Part shown: positions 37,308-49,282 of the stretch, piece after piece
Position numbering within the stretch: position 1 is the first letter of the stretch
Layout: every line of letters starts with the position of its first letter
NCBI GenBank assembly: GCA_946800325.1
Contig: OX326960.1
Coordinates: 10,452,893 to 10,516,892 of the forward strand
Direction: 5' to 3'
Source of the DNA: Luzula sylvatica
Lineage: Eukaryota; Streptophyta; Magnoliopsida; Poales; Juncaceae
DNA: 64,000 bases
Notes under the pieces: model-generated
What the model was told of the DNA's origin: nothing
Databases searched by the model: none
Seen by the model: only the letters and a program-made list of their open reading frames with translations
Translations under genes and position numbers: made by a program

Positions 37308-37575
37308 TATAAATAAAATCTTGCTGTGAAATAATCCAGATCTCGTAATCTCGCAAATTTGGATGAATGACACTGTGTGTATTCATAATAGAAATCCACC
37401 AGAAATGCATTGACTACTTATTAACACTATAACATTATCGGTGGATATTTTCTCGATTTTGTAGGGTACAAAGTTATTATGATAATTTTGGATATAAATA
37501 TTAGTAAACTCTCTTGTTTCGAGAAGGCGAACTAAAACCCTGAATTTCTGAAATAATTAAGAAAACGAAAGAGAT

Positions 37576-37883
37576 AGAATAATTAAGAGGTTATATAATC
37601 AGCCCCTGAATATCGGAAAAACATCCTCGATGGTCCTGGATTGAAACCAAAAAATTCCGGCCCATATAAAGTAAAAAAAAGACCCATTCGATTGACCAAC
37701 CCAATGACCCGCCCGATTGACCCGTCCGATTGATCAGCCCGTGGCATATATAAACTCTCAAACCCTAACTTTTTTTTCTCTCTCCTCGTTTTTCAGCACC
37801 CAGCCGCAACCCACACAAATACATCGCGATTTCTCTCTTTTCTCTCTCATTTCTCAGTCAAACCCGATTTCTCCTCGTTTTCT

Positions 37884-37884
<1 letters not shown>
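37576..37884 (+). other. arm-specific tract with promoter- and leader-like features
   Basis: These 309 bp are absent from the right arm, which has a different ~427-bp tract (48574-49000) at this place. It contains a TATATAAA box at 37746-37753, then a CT-rich leader-like stretch up to the C run. No supported coding frame follows. It may be the 5' end of a foreign gene. Confidence 0.5.

Positions 37885-37924
<40 letters not shown>
37885..37924. repeat. C40 homopolymer
   Basis: Forty consecutive C. The right-arm counterpart is G30 at 48544-48573, and the spacer copy has an interrupted C-rich run at 42158-42174. The length is likely unreliable in sequencing. Confidence 0.9.
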
Positions 37925-39905
37925 ATGTTGCCGCCGAAAAACTCCGTCAAAATTCGCCACTGAGTATAGCTTGGGCATATAGTCATTAAAATTATGTATG
38001 TATATTTTTGACATTTTTTTCATCCTTTTATCTCTAGTATTAAGTTAATGTTACTGACCATGATTAATTCTAAATAGTAAATAATTTTAAAGTATTTCTA
38101 GGATCTTAAAATGTATACTAAAATTTGTGTGACCATTTTATTTGTGGAATTCCAAATTAGTGGTGTTATATATTTAATATATAATTTAATAATGTAAGCT
38201 ATAAAATTAATAATAAGTAATAAATTATCAGCGATTCCTTCAAGATGAATAACACACAGTGGATGAATAACACACAGTGGGTAATCGAATTGGAAATCAA
38301 CCAGAAATGTGTTTGACAACTTATTAACACTACCATGATTGATGGATATTTTCTCAATCTCGTAGGATATAATGTTCTTATGATATTCTTTGATATAAAC
38401 ATTTGTAAATTCTTTTGTTTTGAGAAGGCGAACTAAAACCCTGAATTTTTTAAATAATTAAGAAACGAAAGATAGAATAATTAATCAGACTACGAAATTA
38501 GAAAAGTTCGAGAGACGGAAATGCTAGGTTTTGTAAGATAGTCGTTCTATTATTCAAAAGAGAAACTATAATGTGCACCTCGAATTATCCAAAATCAAAT
38601 CAACATATCTATTAACGATTAATACATTATTATTAAATTTTGAATACTAATAATTGATGATTAATTGAAAGGAACCTTAATTATATTAAATATGCATTAA
38701 TCGTTAAGCATCAAGTTTATTAAAGGTGTTAATCTGGTTTTGGAGAATCTGGAGACATCATAAATGGGCTCTATATTAAAAAAATAAAATAGTCATTGTA
38801 TGGTGAAGAAAAACTGAAAATGCTCTCAAACACTAGTTCGGGACTTCGTACACTTGATATATACTTGAAATTGGAAGGCTAAAATATTGAATCGGAATAA
38901 CCGATATGGTTCGTGTTAAGATCAATCGATAATAAATCATTACTCACTAACATTACCGGACAAAATTATATCTATTTGGCTATTTAAGTTTGAATTTTTG
39001 AAAATTCTTTATTGTCAACCCTTAACAATGGAAAAAAGAACAAATGAATTGGTATAAAGGATCTCTTTTGAATTTTATTTGTTTTGGTATCGAGTAAGTT
39101 TACATAATATAGCGAATAAATGGAGAAGACTCATTTGTCCTTCATTTATTAATACAAATGAAAATTGAACCGACAAATTCTTACAATATATGACTTTTTT
39201 GTGGTTCAAAACACTCAAACAAATGGGCTATGGGTTCATTGGCACTTTACAAAATATAGCGAGCACACAAAATAAATTTGTAAGGATAATTTCGAAACTA
39301 TTTGCCTGGTTTCTACAACCCTTTGTTGAATTTAAGAATTGACTGGAATACAAATGTATAAAATTGCCGCTGCCGCAGTTGAAGCAATGACTTCGGGTCA
39401 AAAAGCCCTTTGCTACAGCAAGACTGCTCGGATTTCTGACGACTCCGGCAAGAAGTTGTTATCTTTCTCATCGAATAATTTGAGTTAATTATTCATTGAA
39501 AAGACAAAAGGACTGAATAAATAATTTGTTCAGATTGAACAAACGAGAAAGCTCAAGGATGTGCAGGTATGTTTTCGGATCATGTACAACACATCGCTTT
39601 TTCTCTCAGAAAATTAATATATCGAGTAAGTTCAATTGGCCGCCTGAATTCAAAATGATTGATTTTTTGTATCTAACAAAAGAAAATGATATTATATTTC
39701 GAGTCAAGTCATGAACGTCATTCATACTTAACCAGAGATGCATATAAATTGGTAAAGTGCAGAAGAAAACAACACATAAAATATTTATTTTTATTTTAGC
39801 ATGACAAAAACAGTCATATACAAGCCAACTCATTCTTAGGATTTTATTCACTAACTACCATCACCACTGAACATAGCTCATCAATGGGATATATATAATA
39901 TAATA
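37925..39905. repeat. globulin downstream block, copy 1
   Basis: This block of about 2 kb recurs in direct orientation at 42170-44040 and inverted at 46588-48543. It is the 3' flank of globulin B and carries a small exon-like relic (39337-39566). Its sharing shows that B and the broken C arose by tandem duplication of gene plus flank. Confidence 0.85.
39337..39566 (+). pseudogene. unidentified two-exon gene relic, copy 1
   Basis: After a TTTAAG acceptor-like site the frame reads ELTGIQMYKIAAAAVEAM, then TSGQKALCYSKTARISDDSG and KKLLSFSSNN. A stop (TTGAGTTAA) lies where the spacer copy has a good donor, TTTAG|GTAATT. A second short exon, 39534-39566, follows an TTGTTCAG acceptor and ends at a GTATGT donor, reading on as LNKRESSRMCR. 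The family was not recognised. It lies antisense to globulin B in its 3' flank. Confidence 0.5.
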
Positions 39906-39907
39906 GC

Positions 39908-41582
39908 TTATATGATTGGAGCTCTCGTCTGCTGAGACATCGGGACGGAGATATCCATCTCATTCATTTTGCTAAACTTGAGCATCCTGGCTTGTTCCAT
40001 CGAGAGCCTGTAAGAGCTCATCAACACTTGCATTGGTATTGAACGGAAAATGGAATTCTTGCCAATCATCCTGCTCGCCATAGGAGTTTGGTTGGTGTTG
40101 AAAGAAATCCAATTGAATCCCTCGCGATACGCTCTTTTGAGTACTGCAAAGTTCTGAGGGATCAATATTATTTGTCCTTGGTTAAGCTCACCGTCGAAAA
40201 CCGCTTGGCCACGTTGACTAACAACTTGGACCCTTCCTCTTCCCCCAGTCACATACATCACGCTATGGAAGTTCATGTTCCAATACGGCGTAACCATGGC
40301 ATTCTACAAAATAGATTTTTATTCAATTATTATATATTTGGTAGAATGACATTTGTTGCTTACTCTTTGAAGAACGACTCTTGTAGCGCTCATTTGGACC
40401 AGATTAAGGATAGGGAGCTTCGCGCTGTTGACTCTTGCAATTCTCCCCACTCGTTGGTCGAAGACATCAGCTCTAGCCGGGTTATCGATGTTGGTTCTCA
40501 TTTTCATTGTACAAAACATCTCATCCAAACCATTGGACATGTTGCGTGGCATCGGCATACTCTCCCCTTCATATGGTTGTTGTTGTTGCATCTCTTGGCT
40601 ACTTCTTGTGGGGATGAGCATCTGAAGTCCTTGTCGAACACGGACTATTTCACCTCTTTGGTCATTATGAGCCTGAAGTCTTCGCGCTAATTCCACGTTC
40701 ACTCCAAAAGCCTCCGCCAACATTTGCGTGTCAAATCCACTAAGAATGTTACTTCCCATTTGAGTGTCAAATGATTGTTGAGCACCTTGGTGTCTTCCAG
40801 CTAAGAAAAAGTCCTGATATTTCACAACACTTCATTATTAGTGGATGAAATTATGAATTAAAAAGTATAAATGAACATTATATTAGCATTTCATACCATT
40901 TGTCTTGGTTCAAGCTGATTAGCAGTGTTGCTTACATCAAAGACTTGTATGGCTACGACAGGCACATCACCGTCGTTATAGCACCAATGGGCGACTCCAG
41001 ACGGTAAAGCGATGATATCTCCTTGTCTGACGCGATGAACTTTTTGATGCTCATCTCTAGGCATTTGTTGGCCCGTGCTCATACTTTCCTCGCTAAATTG
41101 TTGTGATCCTTGCTCTGATTGTTGTTGGAATGACTGATATGTCTCGGGACAACCGGGGAATATGGTCCCCTTAAGCCCTCTCCCTATATAATATATCGCA
41201 TAGTTCATTAATCTAATATTATTAAGAAATCAATTATAGTTACTAATTAACTACCTTGAGTGATGTAAACAAGAGAAGGTGCATTGTTGTATTTAGGCAA
41301 AAGAAGTCCCCTCGGCTCGATGATATGACGTCTTATGCTCACACCAGCACATTGTAACATCTCGCTAGTCATGTCATAGTATTCGGTAACACCTGCTTCG
41401 GAGCGGACACGTTGTGAAGGGGTAAGAGCATCGAGGCGATTAAAACGGCATCCTTTGGGCCCTCTAAAAGTACGAGAGCTCTGCCACGAGCCCTGGCCAC
41501 CGGACATGAATTGGGCAAGAGATCCATGAGACAACACCAAGAGACAAATGGAGAAGGAGAGTAGGAAGGAAGAGGCCGTCAT
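39908..41582 (-). CDS. 11S seed storage globulin B
   Basis: Paralogue of globulin A with the same role and exon plan: 41582-41255, 41183-40897, 40813-40364 and 40303-39908, giving 486 residues. The longer open frame starts 20 codons upstream, but Met at 41582 begins a clean 23-residue signal peptide (MTASSFLLSFSICLLVLSHG) matching the A gene, so it was chosen. Cys45-Cys78 and Cys121-Cys306 are the expected disulfide pairs. The acidic/basic cleavage is Asn299-Gly300 (NGLDEMFC). It differs from A mainly in a Met-rich patch before the cleavage site (GESMPMPRNMS) and in the C-terminus (MSQQTRAPII). The TATA box is at 41647-41654. Its downstream flank is shared with the C fragment and with B'. No defect was seen. 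Confidence 0.95.
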
Positions 41583-41646
41583 CTTGTTTGTATGTAAGAA
41601 TATGCTTTGAGGTTTTGGATGAAGACTTAAAGAGGAGATCAAGGGG

Positions 41647-41654
41647 TATTTATA
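41647..41654 (-). promoter_or_regulatory. TATA box of globulin B
   Basis: TATAAATA on the minus strand, 65 bp before the ATG, in the same context as in the other three genes. Confidence 0.75.
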
Positions 41655-42169
41655 GGTACAAAAAGTAACTTTAGTTTTGGATGGATATGATGTGTTTGGT
41701 GGATATAGACAAAATCAATCACCAAAAACTTTGCTTGTTATGAGATCTTTTGAACCCTGTTATTGCTTGGATGTTGCCATATATTGTCTATTTCTTGATT
41801 CCAAAAAAACTACATTGTTTTTTATGCTTTTCATATGAAAGAAAAAACTGCAGTGTCATTTCTACCTAAATGGAAGGGGTTACCAATAAGTTGCAAATAA
41901 AAATATTTTGGAGTTTGGAATTTAGCGCAATGGATAAGCGTAAGCATATATCAAAACCGGTGGCGATCGAATGGATGATATGGAACCGAGATTTTTACTT
42001 TGGTCGATTTGAAACTTGTACTAAAACCATGGGTATAGTGAGGGGCGGAGTCTTTTTTTTCTTGATTCAGTGTATTTTATTAGTATCATAATTGTAAATT
42101 CTGTTGTTTGACCTCTTAAAAAAAAACTACAGTGTAATTTCAATAATTTTTTTATCTCCCCCCCTCCCC

Positions 42170-44040
42170 TCCCATATCGCCGCCGAAAAACTCCGTCAAA
42201 ATTCGCCACTGAGTATAGTTTGGCCATATAGTCATTAAAATTATGTTTGTATATTTTTGACATTTTTTTCATCCTTTTATCTCTAGTATTAAGTTAATGT
42301 TACTGACCATGATTAATTCAAAATAATTTTAAAGTATTTCTAGGATCTTAAAATGTATATTAAAATTTGTGTGACCATTTTATTTGTGGTATTCCAAATT
42401 AGTGGTGTTATATATTTAATATATAATTTAATATTTGTAAGCTATAAAATTAATAATAAGTAATAAAATATCAGCGATTCCTTCAAGATAAATAACACAG
42501 CGGGTAATCGAATTGGAAATCAACCAGAAATGTGTTTGACAACTTATTAACACTACCATGATTGATGGATATTTCCTCAATCTCGTAGGATATAATGTTC
42601 TTATGATATTTTTTGATATAAACATTAGTAAATTCTTTTGTTTTGAGAAGGCGAACTAAAACCCTGAATTTTTTAAATAATTAAGGAAACGAAAGATAGA
42701 ATAATTAATCAGACTACGAAATTAGCAAAGTTCGAGAGAAGAAAATGCTAGGTTTTGTCAGATAGTCCTTCTATTATTCAAAAGTGAAACTATATTGTGC
42801 CCCTTCAATTATCCAAAATCAAATCAACATATCTAATAACGATTAATACATTATTATTAAATTTTGAATACTGATCATTGATGATTAATTGAAAGGGGCC
42901 TTAATTACATATCATAATTTTAGTAAATATGCATTAATCGTTTAGCATCATGTTTATTAAAGGTGTTAATCTGGTTTTGGAGAATCTGGAGATATCATAA
43001 ATGGGCTCTATTAAAAAAAAAGGCATTGTATGGTGAAGAAAAACTGAAAATGCTCTCAAACACTAGTTCGGGACTTCTTACACTTGAAATATGCTAGAAA
43101 TTGGAAGGCTAAAATATTGAATCGGAATAACCGATATGGTTCGTGTTAAGATCAATCGATAATAAATCATTACTCACTAGCATTACCGGACCAAATTAGA
43201 TCTATTTGGCTATTTAAGTTTGAATTTTTCAAAATTATTTATTGTCAACCCTTAACAATGGAAAAAAGAACAAATGAATTGGTATAAAGGATCTCTTTTG
43301 AATTTTATTTGTTTTGGTATCGAGTAAGTTTACATAATATAGCGAATAAATGGAGAAGACTCATTTGTCCTTCATTTATTAATACAAATGAAAATTGAAC
43401 CGACAAATTCTTACAATATATGATTTTTTTTGTGGTTCAAAACACTCAAACAAATGGGCTATGCGTTCATTGGCACTTTACAAAATATAGCGCGCACACA
43501 AAATAAATTTGCAAGGATAATTTCGAAAATATTTGCCTGGTTTCTACAACCCTTTGTTGAATTTAAGAATTGACTGGAATACAAATGTACAAAATTGCCG
43601 CTGCCGCAGTTGAAGCAATGACTTCGGGTCAAAAAGCCCTTTGCTACAGCAAGACCGCTCGCGTTTCTGACGACTCCGGCAAGAAGTTTTTATCTTTCTC
43701 ATCCAATAATTTTAGGTAATTATTCATCGAAAAGACAAAAGGACTGAATAAATAATTTGTTCAGATTGAACAAACGAGAAAGCTCAAGGATCTGCAGGCC
43801 TGTTTTCGGATCGTGTAACAACACATAGCCTTTTCTCTCAGAAAATTAATATATCGAGTAAGTTCAATTGGCCGCCTGAATTCAAAATGATTGATTTTTT
43901 GTATCTAAAAAAAGAAAATGATATTATATTTCGATATACGTCTAAATTGACCATGAAAGAAAATAGATCTCGAAAATTAAGTTCGATTGTCATGAACGCC
44001 ATTCAGTACGTAGAAATATTTATTTTTATTATAGCATGAT
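42170..44040. repeat. globulin downstream block, copy 2
   Basis: Direct copy of 37925-39780, with more differences than between the two arms, so the tandem duplication is older than the inversion. Confidence 0.85.
43568..43797 (+). pseudogene. unidentified two-exon gene relic, copy 2
   Basis: Counterpart of 39337-39566. It keeps the frame through KIAAAAVEAMTSGQKAL and KTARVSDDSGKKFLSFSSNN and has the better first donor (AG|GTAATT). The second donor has decayed to GCCTGT. Confidence 0.5.
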
Positions 44041-44172
44041 AAAAATAGTCATATACAAGCTAGCTCCTTCTTAGGATTTTGGGGTGGAGATATCCATTTT
44101 ATCCATTTTATCCATTTTGCTTATCAATGAGACATAAATAAAATAACAGTTTATATGAATGGAGCTCTCGTC

Positions 44173-44634
44173 TTATATGAATGGAGCTCTCGTCTGCTGA
44201 GACATTGGGGTGGAGATATCCATTTTATCAATTTTGCTGAACTTGAGAATCCTGGATTGTTCCATCGAGAGCCTGTAAGAATTCATCAACACTTGCATTG
44301 GTATTGAATGGAACATAGAATTCTTGCCAATCATCTTGCTCGCCATAGGATTTTGGTTGGTGTTGGAAGAAATTCAATTGAATCCCTCGCGATACACTCT
44401 TTTGAGTACTGCAAAGTTCTGGGGGATCAATATTATTTGTCCTTGGCTAAGCTCACCGTCAAAAACAGCTTGGCCACGTTGATTAACAACTTGGACCCTT
44501 CCTCTTCCCCCAGTCACATACATCACGCTATGGAAGTTCATGTTCCAATACAGCGTAACCATGACATTCTACAAAATAGATTTTTATTCAATTATTATAT
44601 ATTTGGTAGAATGACATTTGTTGTTATAGCACCA
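44173..44634 (-). pseudogene. 11S globulin C, exon 4 fragment
   Basis: Exon 4 (44568-44173) and part of intron 3 of a globulin close to B. The frame reads WNMNFHSVMYVTGGRG onward, but the Trp codon after EGFN is TGA (near 44380), a nonsense change, and exons 1-3 are missing beyond 44634. A 22-bp segment (TTATATGAATGGAGCTCTCG) around the stop codon is duplicated at 44151 and 44173. It marks a third tandem unit cut by the duplication break. Confidence 0.9.
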
Positions 44635-44838
44635 AAAACTAGCCAGGCGACCGAGGCAAAACCTCGTCGAGGCGAAGCTGTAACATCCAAGCAATAACCG
44701 GGTTCAAAAGATATGGCAACATCCAAGCAATAACAGGGTTCAAAAGATCTCATAACAAGCAAAGTTTTTGGTGATTGATTTTGTCTATATCCACCAAACA
44801 CATCATATCCATCCAAAACTAAAGTTACTTTTTGTACC

Positions 44839-44846
44839 TATAAATA
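44839..44846 (+). promoter_or_regulatory. TATA box of globulin B'
   Basis: TATAAATA, 65 bp before the ATG at 44911. The conserved promoter copy extends only about 200 bp upstream before the breakpoint at 44711, so this gene may lack distal control elements that B keeps. Confidence 0.75.
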
Positions 44847-44910
44847 CCCCTTGATCTCCTCTTTAAGTCTTCATCCAAAACCTCAAAGCATATTCTTACA
44901 TACAAACAAG

Positions 44911-46585
44911 ATGACGGCCTCTTCCTTCCTACTCTCCTTCTCCATTTGTCTCTTGGTGTTGTCTCATGGATCTCTTGCCCAATTCATGTCCGGTGGCCAG
45001 GGCTCGTGGCAGAGCTCTCGTACTTTTAGAGGGCCCAAAGGATGCCGTTTTAATCGCCTCGATGCTCTTACCCCTTCACAACGTGTCCGCTCCGAAGCAG
45101 GTGTTACCGAATACTATGACATGACTAGCGAGATGTTACAATGTGCTGGTGTGAGCATAAGACGTCATATCATCGAGCCGAGGGGACTTCTTTTGCCTAA
45201 ATACAACAATGCACCTTCTCTTGTTTACATCACTCAAGGTAGTTAATTAGTAACTATAATTGATTTCTTAATAATATTAGATTAATGAACTATGCGATAT
45301 ATTATATAGGGAGAGGGCTTAAGGGGACCATATTCCCCGGTTGTCCCGAGACATATCAGTCATTCCAACAACAATCAGAGCAAGGATCACAACAATTTAG
45401 CGAGGAAAGTATGAGCACGGGCCAACAAATGCCTAGAGATGAGCATCAAAAAGTTCATCGCGTCAGACAAGGAGATATCATCGCTTTACCGTATGGAGTC
45501 GCCCATTGGTGCTATAACGACGGTGATGTGCCTGTCGTAGCCATACAAGTCTTTGATGTAAGCAACACTGCTAATCAGCTTGAACCAAGACAAATGGTAT
45601 GAAATGCTAATATAATGTTCATTTATACTTTTTAATTCATAATTTCATCCACTAATAATGAAGTGTTGTGAAATATCAGGACTTTTTCTTAGCTGGAAGA
45701 CACCAAGGTGCTCAACAATCATTTGACACTCAAATGGGAAGTAACGTTCTTAGTGGATTTGACACGCAAATGTTGGCGGAGGCTTTCGGAGTGAACGTGG
45801 AATTAGCGCGAAGACTTCAGGCTCATAATGACCAAAGAGGTGAAATAGTCCGTGTTCGACAAGGACTTCAGATGCTCATCCCCACAAGAAGTAGCCAAGA
45901 GATGCAACAACAACAACCATATGAAGGGGAGAGTATGCCGATGCCACGCAACATGTCCAATGGTTTGGATGAGATGTTTTGTACAATGAAAATGAGAACC
46001 AACATCGATAACCCAGCTAGAGCTGATGTCTTCGACCAACGAGTGGGGAGAATTGCAAGAGTCAACAGCGCGAAGCTCCCTATCCTTAATCTGATCCAAA
46101 TGAGCGCTACAAGAGTCGTTCTTCAAAGAGTAAGCAACAAATGTCATTCTACCAAATATATAATAATTGAATAAAAATCTATTTTGTAGAATGCCATGGT
46201 TACGCCGTATTGGAACATGAACTTCCATAGCGTGATGTATGTGACTGGGGGAAGAGGAAGGGTCCAAGTTGTTAGTCAACGTGGCCAAGCGGTTTTCGAC
46301 GGTGAGCTTAACCAAGGACAAATAATATTGATCCCTCAGAACTTTGCAGTACTCAAAAGAGCATATCGCGAGGGATTCAATTGGATTTCTTTCAACACCA
46401 ACCAAACTCCTATGGCGAGCAGGATGATTGGCAAGAATTCCATTTTCCGTTCAATACCAATGCAAGTGTTGATGAGCTCTTACAGGCTCTCGATGGAACA
46501 AGCCAGGATGCTCAAGTTTAGCAAAATGAATGAGATGGATATCTCCGTCCCGATGTCTCAGCAGACGAGAGCTCCAATCATATAA
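44911..46585 (+). CDS. 11S seed storage globulin B' (right-arm copy of B)
   Basis: Exons 44911-45238, 45310-45596, 45680-46129 and 46190-46585 give 486 residues, with the same signal peptide, disulfide cysteines and Asn299-Gly300 cleavage site as B. Differences seen from B: Tyr for Ser in the LPSGVAHW segment, Val for Ile in NILSGF, and Ile for Val in ILNLVQM. All are conservative or in variable positions, so the gene is probably functional. It is transcribed away from B, with the two starts about 3.3 kb apart. Its upstream sequence is cut by the inner breakpoint at 44711, leaving about 200 bp of ancestral promoter, which could lower or alter expression; that is an inference. Confidence 0.95.
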
Positions 46586-46587
46586 GC

Positions 46588-48542
46588 TATTATATTATAT
46601 ATATCCCATTGATGAGCTATGTTCAGTGGTGATGGTAGTTAGTGAATAAATTCCTAAGAATGAGTTGGCTTGTATATGACTGTTTTTGTCATGCTAAAAT
46701 AAAAATAAATATTTTATGTGTTGTTTTCTTCTGCACTTTACCAATTTATATGCATCTCTGGTTAAGTATGAATGACGTTCATGACTTGACTCGAAATATA
46801 ATATCATTTTCTTTTGTTAGATACAAAAAATCAATCATTTTGAATTCAGGCGGCCAATTGAACTTACTCGATATATTAATTTTCTGAGAGAAAAAGCGAT
46901 GTGTTGTACATGATCCGAAAACATACCTGCACATCCTTGAGCTTTCTCGTTTGTTCAATCTGAACAAATTATTTATTCAGTCCTTTTGTCTTTTCAATGA
47001 ATAATTAACTCAAATTATTCGATGAGAAAGATAACAACTTCTTGCCGGAGTCGTCAGAAATCCGAGCAGTCTTGCTGTAGCAAAGGGCTTTTTGACCCGA
47101 AGTCATTGCTTCAACTGCGGCAGCGGCAATTTTATACATTTGTATTCCAGTCAATTCTTAAATTCAACAAAGGGTTGTAGAAACCAGGCAAATAGTTTCG
47201 AAATTATCCTTACAAATTTATTTTGTGTGCTCGCTATATTTTGTAAAGTGCCAATGAACCCATAGCCCATTTGTTTGAGTGTTTTGAACCACAAAAAAGT
47301 CATATATTGTAAGAATTTGTCGGTTCAATTTTCATTTGTATTAATAAATGAAGGACAAATGAGTCTTCTCCATTTATTCGCTATATTATGTAAACTTACT
47401 CGATACCAAAACAAATAAAATTCAAAAGAGATCCTTTATACCAATTCATTTGTTCTTTTTTCCATTGTTAAGGGTTGACAATAAAGAATTTTCAAAAATT
47501 CAAACTTAAGTAGCCAAATAGATATAATTTTGTCCGGCAATGTTAGTGAGTAATGATTTATTATCGATTGATCTTAACACGAACCATATCGGTTATTCCG
47601 ATTCAATATTTTAGCCTTCCAATTTCAAGTATATTTCAAGTGTACGAAGTCCCGAACTAGTGTTTGAGAGCATTTTCAGTTTTTCTTCACCATACAATGA
47701 CTATTTTTTTTTAATATAGAGCCCATTTATGATGTCTCCAGATTCTCCAAAACCAGATTAACACCTTTAATAAACTTGATGCTTAACGATTAATGCATAT
47801 TTAATATAATTAAGGTTCCTTTCAATTAATCATCAATGATCAGTATTCAAAATTTAATAATAATGTATTAATCGTTAATAGATATGTTGATTTGATTTTG
47901 GATAATTCGAGGTGCACATTATAGTTTCTCTTTTGAATAATAGAACGACTATCTTACAAAACCTAGCATTTCCGTCTCTCGAACTTTTCTAATTTCGTAG
48001 TCTGATTAATTATTCTATCTTTCGTTTCCTTAATTATTTAAAAAATTCAGGGTTTTAGTTCGCCTTCTCAAAACAAAAGAATTTACAAATGTTTATATCA
48101 AAAAATATCATAAGAACATTATATCCTACGAGATTGAGAAAATATCCATCAATCATGGTAGTGTTAATAAGTTGTCAAACACATTTCTGGTTGATTTCCA
48201 ATTCGATTACCCACTGTGTGTTATTCATCTTGAAGGAATCGCTGATAATTTATTACTTATTATTAATTTTATAGCTTACATTATTAAATTATATATTAAA
48301 TATATAACACCACTAATTTGGAATTCCACAAATAAAATGGTCACATAAATTTCAGTATACATTTTAAGATCCTAGAAATACTTTAAAATTATTTACTATT
48401 TAGAATTAATCATGGTCAGTAACATTAACTTAATACTAGAGATAAAAGGATGAAAAAAATGTCAAAAATATACATACATAATTTTAATGACTATATGCCC
48501 AAACTATACTCAGTGGCGAATTTTGACGGAGTTTTTCGGCGG

Positions 48543-48543
<1 letters not shown>
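46588..48543. repeat. globulin downstream block, copy 3 (inverted)
   Basis: Mirror of 37925-39905. Confidence 0.85.
46927..47156 (-). pseudogene. unidentified two-exon gene relic, copy 3
   Basis: Mirror image of 39337-39566 in the 3' flank of B', with the same reading and the same stop. Confidence 0.5.

Positions 48544-48573
<30 letters not shown>
48544..48573. repeat. G30 homopolymer
   Basis: Mirror of the C40 run of the left arm, ten bases shorter. Confidence 0.9.
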
Positions 48574-48574
<1 letters not shown>

Positions 48575-49282
48575 GATAAAAAAAAATATTGAAATTACAA
48601 TGTAGTTTTTTTTGAGAGGTCAAACAGCAAAAATTACAATTATTATACTAATAAAATACACTGAATCACTTTTTATATATACTATTCGAAGACTATTTTT
48701 TTATTAATAGAGCCCATTTATGATATATTCTCCAAAACCGGATTAACACCTTTAATTAACATGATGCTTAACGATTAATGCATATTTAATAAAATTATGA
48801 TATGTAATTAAGGTCCCTTTCAATTAGTCATCAATAATTAGTATTCAAAATTTAATAATAATGTATTAATCGTTAATAGATATGTTGATTTGGTTTTGGA
48901 TAATTGCATGAGCACAGTATAGTTTCCCTTTTGAATAATAGAAAGACTATCTTACAAAACCTAGCATTCTCGTCTCTCGGACTTCGTTGATTTCGTAGTC
49001 TAATTAATTATTCTATCTCTTTCGTTTTCTTAATTATTTCAGAAATTCAGGGTTTTAGTTCGCCTTCTCGAAACAAGAGAGTTTACTAATATTTATATCC
49101 AAAATTATCATAATAACTTTGTACCCTACAAAATCGAGAAAATATCCACCGATAATGTTATAGTGTTAATAAGTAGTCAATGCATTTCTGGTGGATTTCT
49201 ATTACGAATACACACAGTGTCATTCATCCAAATTTGCGAGATTACGAGATCTGGATTATTTCACAGCAAGATTTTATTTATA

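Larger units (their letters stand above)
32867..41782. repeat. left arm of the large inverted duplication
   Basis: This stretch is repeated in reverse complement at 44711-53753. Paired landmarks are methyltransferase exon 2, globulin A, the Helitron, the downstream block and globulin B. Pair sums of coordinates stay near 86493 close to the spacer and near 86620 at the outer end, so indels total only about 130 bp. Coding differences between arms are a handful of substitutions. The outer break lies within methyltransferase exon 1 at 32867. Confidence 0.95.
41783..44710. other. spacer of the inverted duplication
   Basis: This holds the rest of the upstream flank of B, a copy of the globulin downstream block (42170-44040) and the broken globulin C. 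Near 44634-44681 is a short filler of unclear origin, and a 30-bp unit (CATCCAAGCAATAAC, then YRGGTTCAAAAGAT) is repeated at 44683-44712 and 44719-44748, right at the inner breakpoint. Confidence 0.8.

Noticed and set aside
37717..37989. Open frame ending in a poly-proline run
   Set aside because: The proline run is the C40 homopolymer, whose length is unreliable and differs between arms. There is no conserved reading on the other arm.
40088..40690. 200-codon open frame antisense to globulin B, repeated at 45803-46405
   Set aside because: It is the shadow of exons 3-4 on the opposite strand and crosses a true intron; its conservation follows from the duplication.
41583..41642. Upstream in-frame Met adding 20 residues to globulin B and B'
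   Set aside because: The extension overlaps the leader next to the TATA box and would bury the signal peptide. The downstream Met matches the A genes.
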